A stretch of DNA of 64,000 nucleotides, from contig JAKSZU010000020.1 of assembly GCA_026018925.1 (NCBI GenBank), positions 40,763,112-40,827,111 on the forward strand, written 5' to 3'. The position numbers and the translations under genes were made by a program. The stretch is from Tupaia tana. Lineage: Eukaryota > Chordata > Mammalia > Scandentia > Tupaiidae. Below are positions 63,776-64,000 of the stretch, one piece after another; the first letter of the stretch is position 1, and the number at the start of each line of letters is the position of its first letter. A model generated the notes under the pieces. The model was not told the origin of the DNA. It ran no database searches and worked only from the letters and a program-made list of their open reading frames with translations.

Positions 63776-64000
63776 AGTTAGCGTAATGGCTATGTCGCTG
63801 GACTCCCACGTAGTCGACCGCGGTTCGCGTCTCGGACCCGGTGGCTTACAACTCACGCCGGGCGCGTGTGCGTGCGTGCCCAAGATCCCGAGAGGAGAAT
63901 GGAGGAGAAGGGATTGCGGCGTGACCATCCCCCCTGGGGGGGTGATTTCTCGCTTTCTGTCTCTATGTCTCTCTCTGTCTGTCTGGCGAGCGCACGCGCC
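63776..64000 (+). mobile_element. Young tRNA SINE type A, cut by window end
   Basis: The least diverged copy: 'ttagcgtaatggctatgtcg' (A box), 'cgcggttcgcgtctcgg' (B box region), 'gcgtgcgtgcccaagatccc', GAAGGGATTGCGGCGTG, 'gggggggtgatttctcgc', CT repeats and GCGAGCGCACGCGCC. High CpG retention indicates recent insertion. Confidence 0.93.

Noticed and set aside
1..64000. CRISPR arrays, operons, prophage or plasmid functions
   Set aside because: No regularly spaced direct repeats with unique spacers and no prokaryotic gene organisation. The window is clearly mammalian.
1..64000. Endogenous retrovirus
   Set aside because: I saw no paired LTRs, primer binding site or gag/pol motifs in any frame.

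Overview
The window is nuclear DNA from a placental mammal and holds no intact, recognisable protein-coding gene. The long reading frames fall on low-complexity tracts, SINE bodies or GC-rich DNA and look like chance frames. The DNA is dense in old mammal-wide repeats (MIR, L2, L1, MER5-like hAT, Tigger and mariner-like remnants) and in lineage-specific tRNA-derived SINEs. At least four retroposon units also carry a 7SL/Alu-like stretch joined to a tRNA-like head. 7SL-derived SINEs are known only from Euarchontoglires. tRNA/7SL composites resemble those described from tree shrews (Tu families) and some strepsirrhines, so I lean to a Euarchontan such as a tree shrew. That is an inference I cannot test here.

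Layout. 1-19,400 is relatively GC-rich single-copy DNA with scattered MIR and L2, a few SINEs, two short local duplications (9,124/11,242 and 14,736/16,606) and a 100-N assembly gap (18,391-18,490). 19,400-36,000 carries many SINEs, a 487-bp SINE-plus-purine microsatellite (30,315-30,801) and a ~600-bp degenerate interstitial telomeric tract (31,612-32,205). 36,000-39,100 is mostly single copy. 39,100-49,750 is AT-richer, with L1 fragments repeatedly interrupted by SINEs. 50,800-53,300 includes a repeat-free stretch with clustered TAAT/ATTA motifs that looks like a developmental enhancer. 53,500-60,300 is again SINE-rich and includes a processed retrocopy of ATP5MF (58,847-59,251). 60,930-62,630 holds a CpG island followed by a decayed MAGEF1, a single-exon MAGE gene. 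The window ends inside a well-preserved young SINE.

The most informative locus is the MAGEF1 remnant. Its start codon is changed, the frame has four premature stops and compensating indels, yet the C-terminal MAGE homology is clear and a dense CpG island still lies upstream. This fits loss of the native gene in this lineage. Human MAGEF1 lies between EPHB3 and VPS8, so the gene-poor remainder is probably the intergenic DNA around it; that too is inference.

SINE intervals were drawn by eye from their tRNA-like heads, shared body motifs, A-rich tails and, where visible, target-site duplications. Ends are usually good to about 10 bases. Family names other than MIR, L2, L1, MER5, Tigger and mariner are my own working labels: A = long tRNA SINE, B = short tRNA SINE ending in an AAATAAA-rich tail, C = older relatives of A, D and E = other tRNA-headed types.
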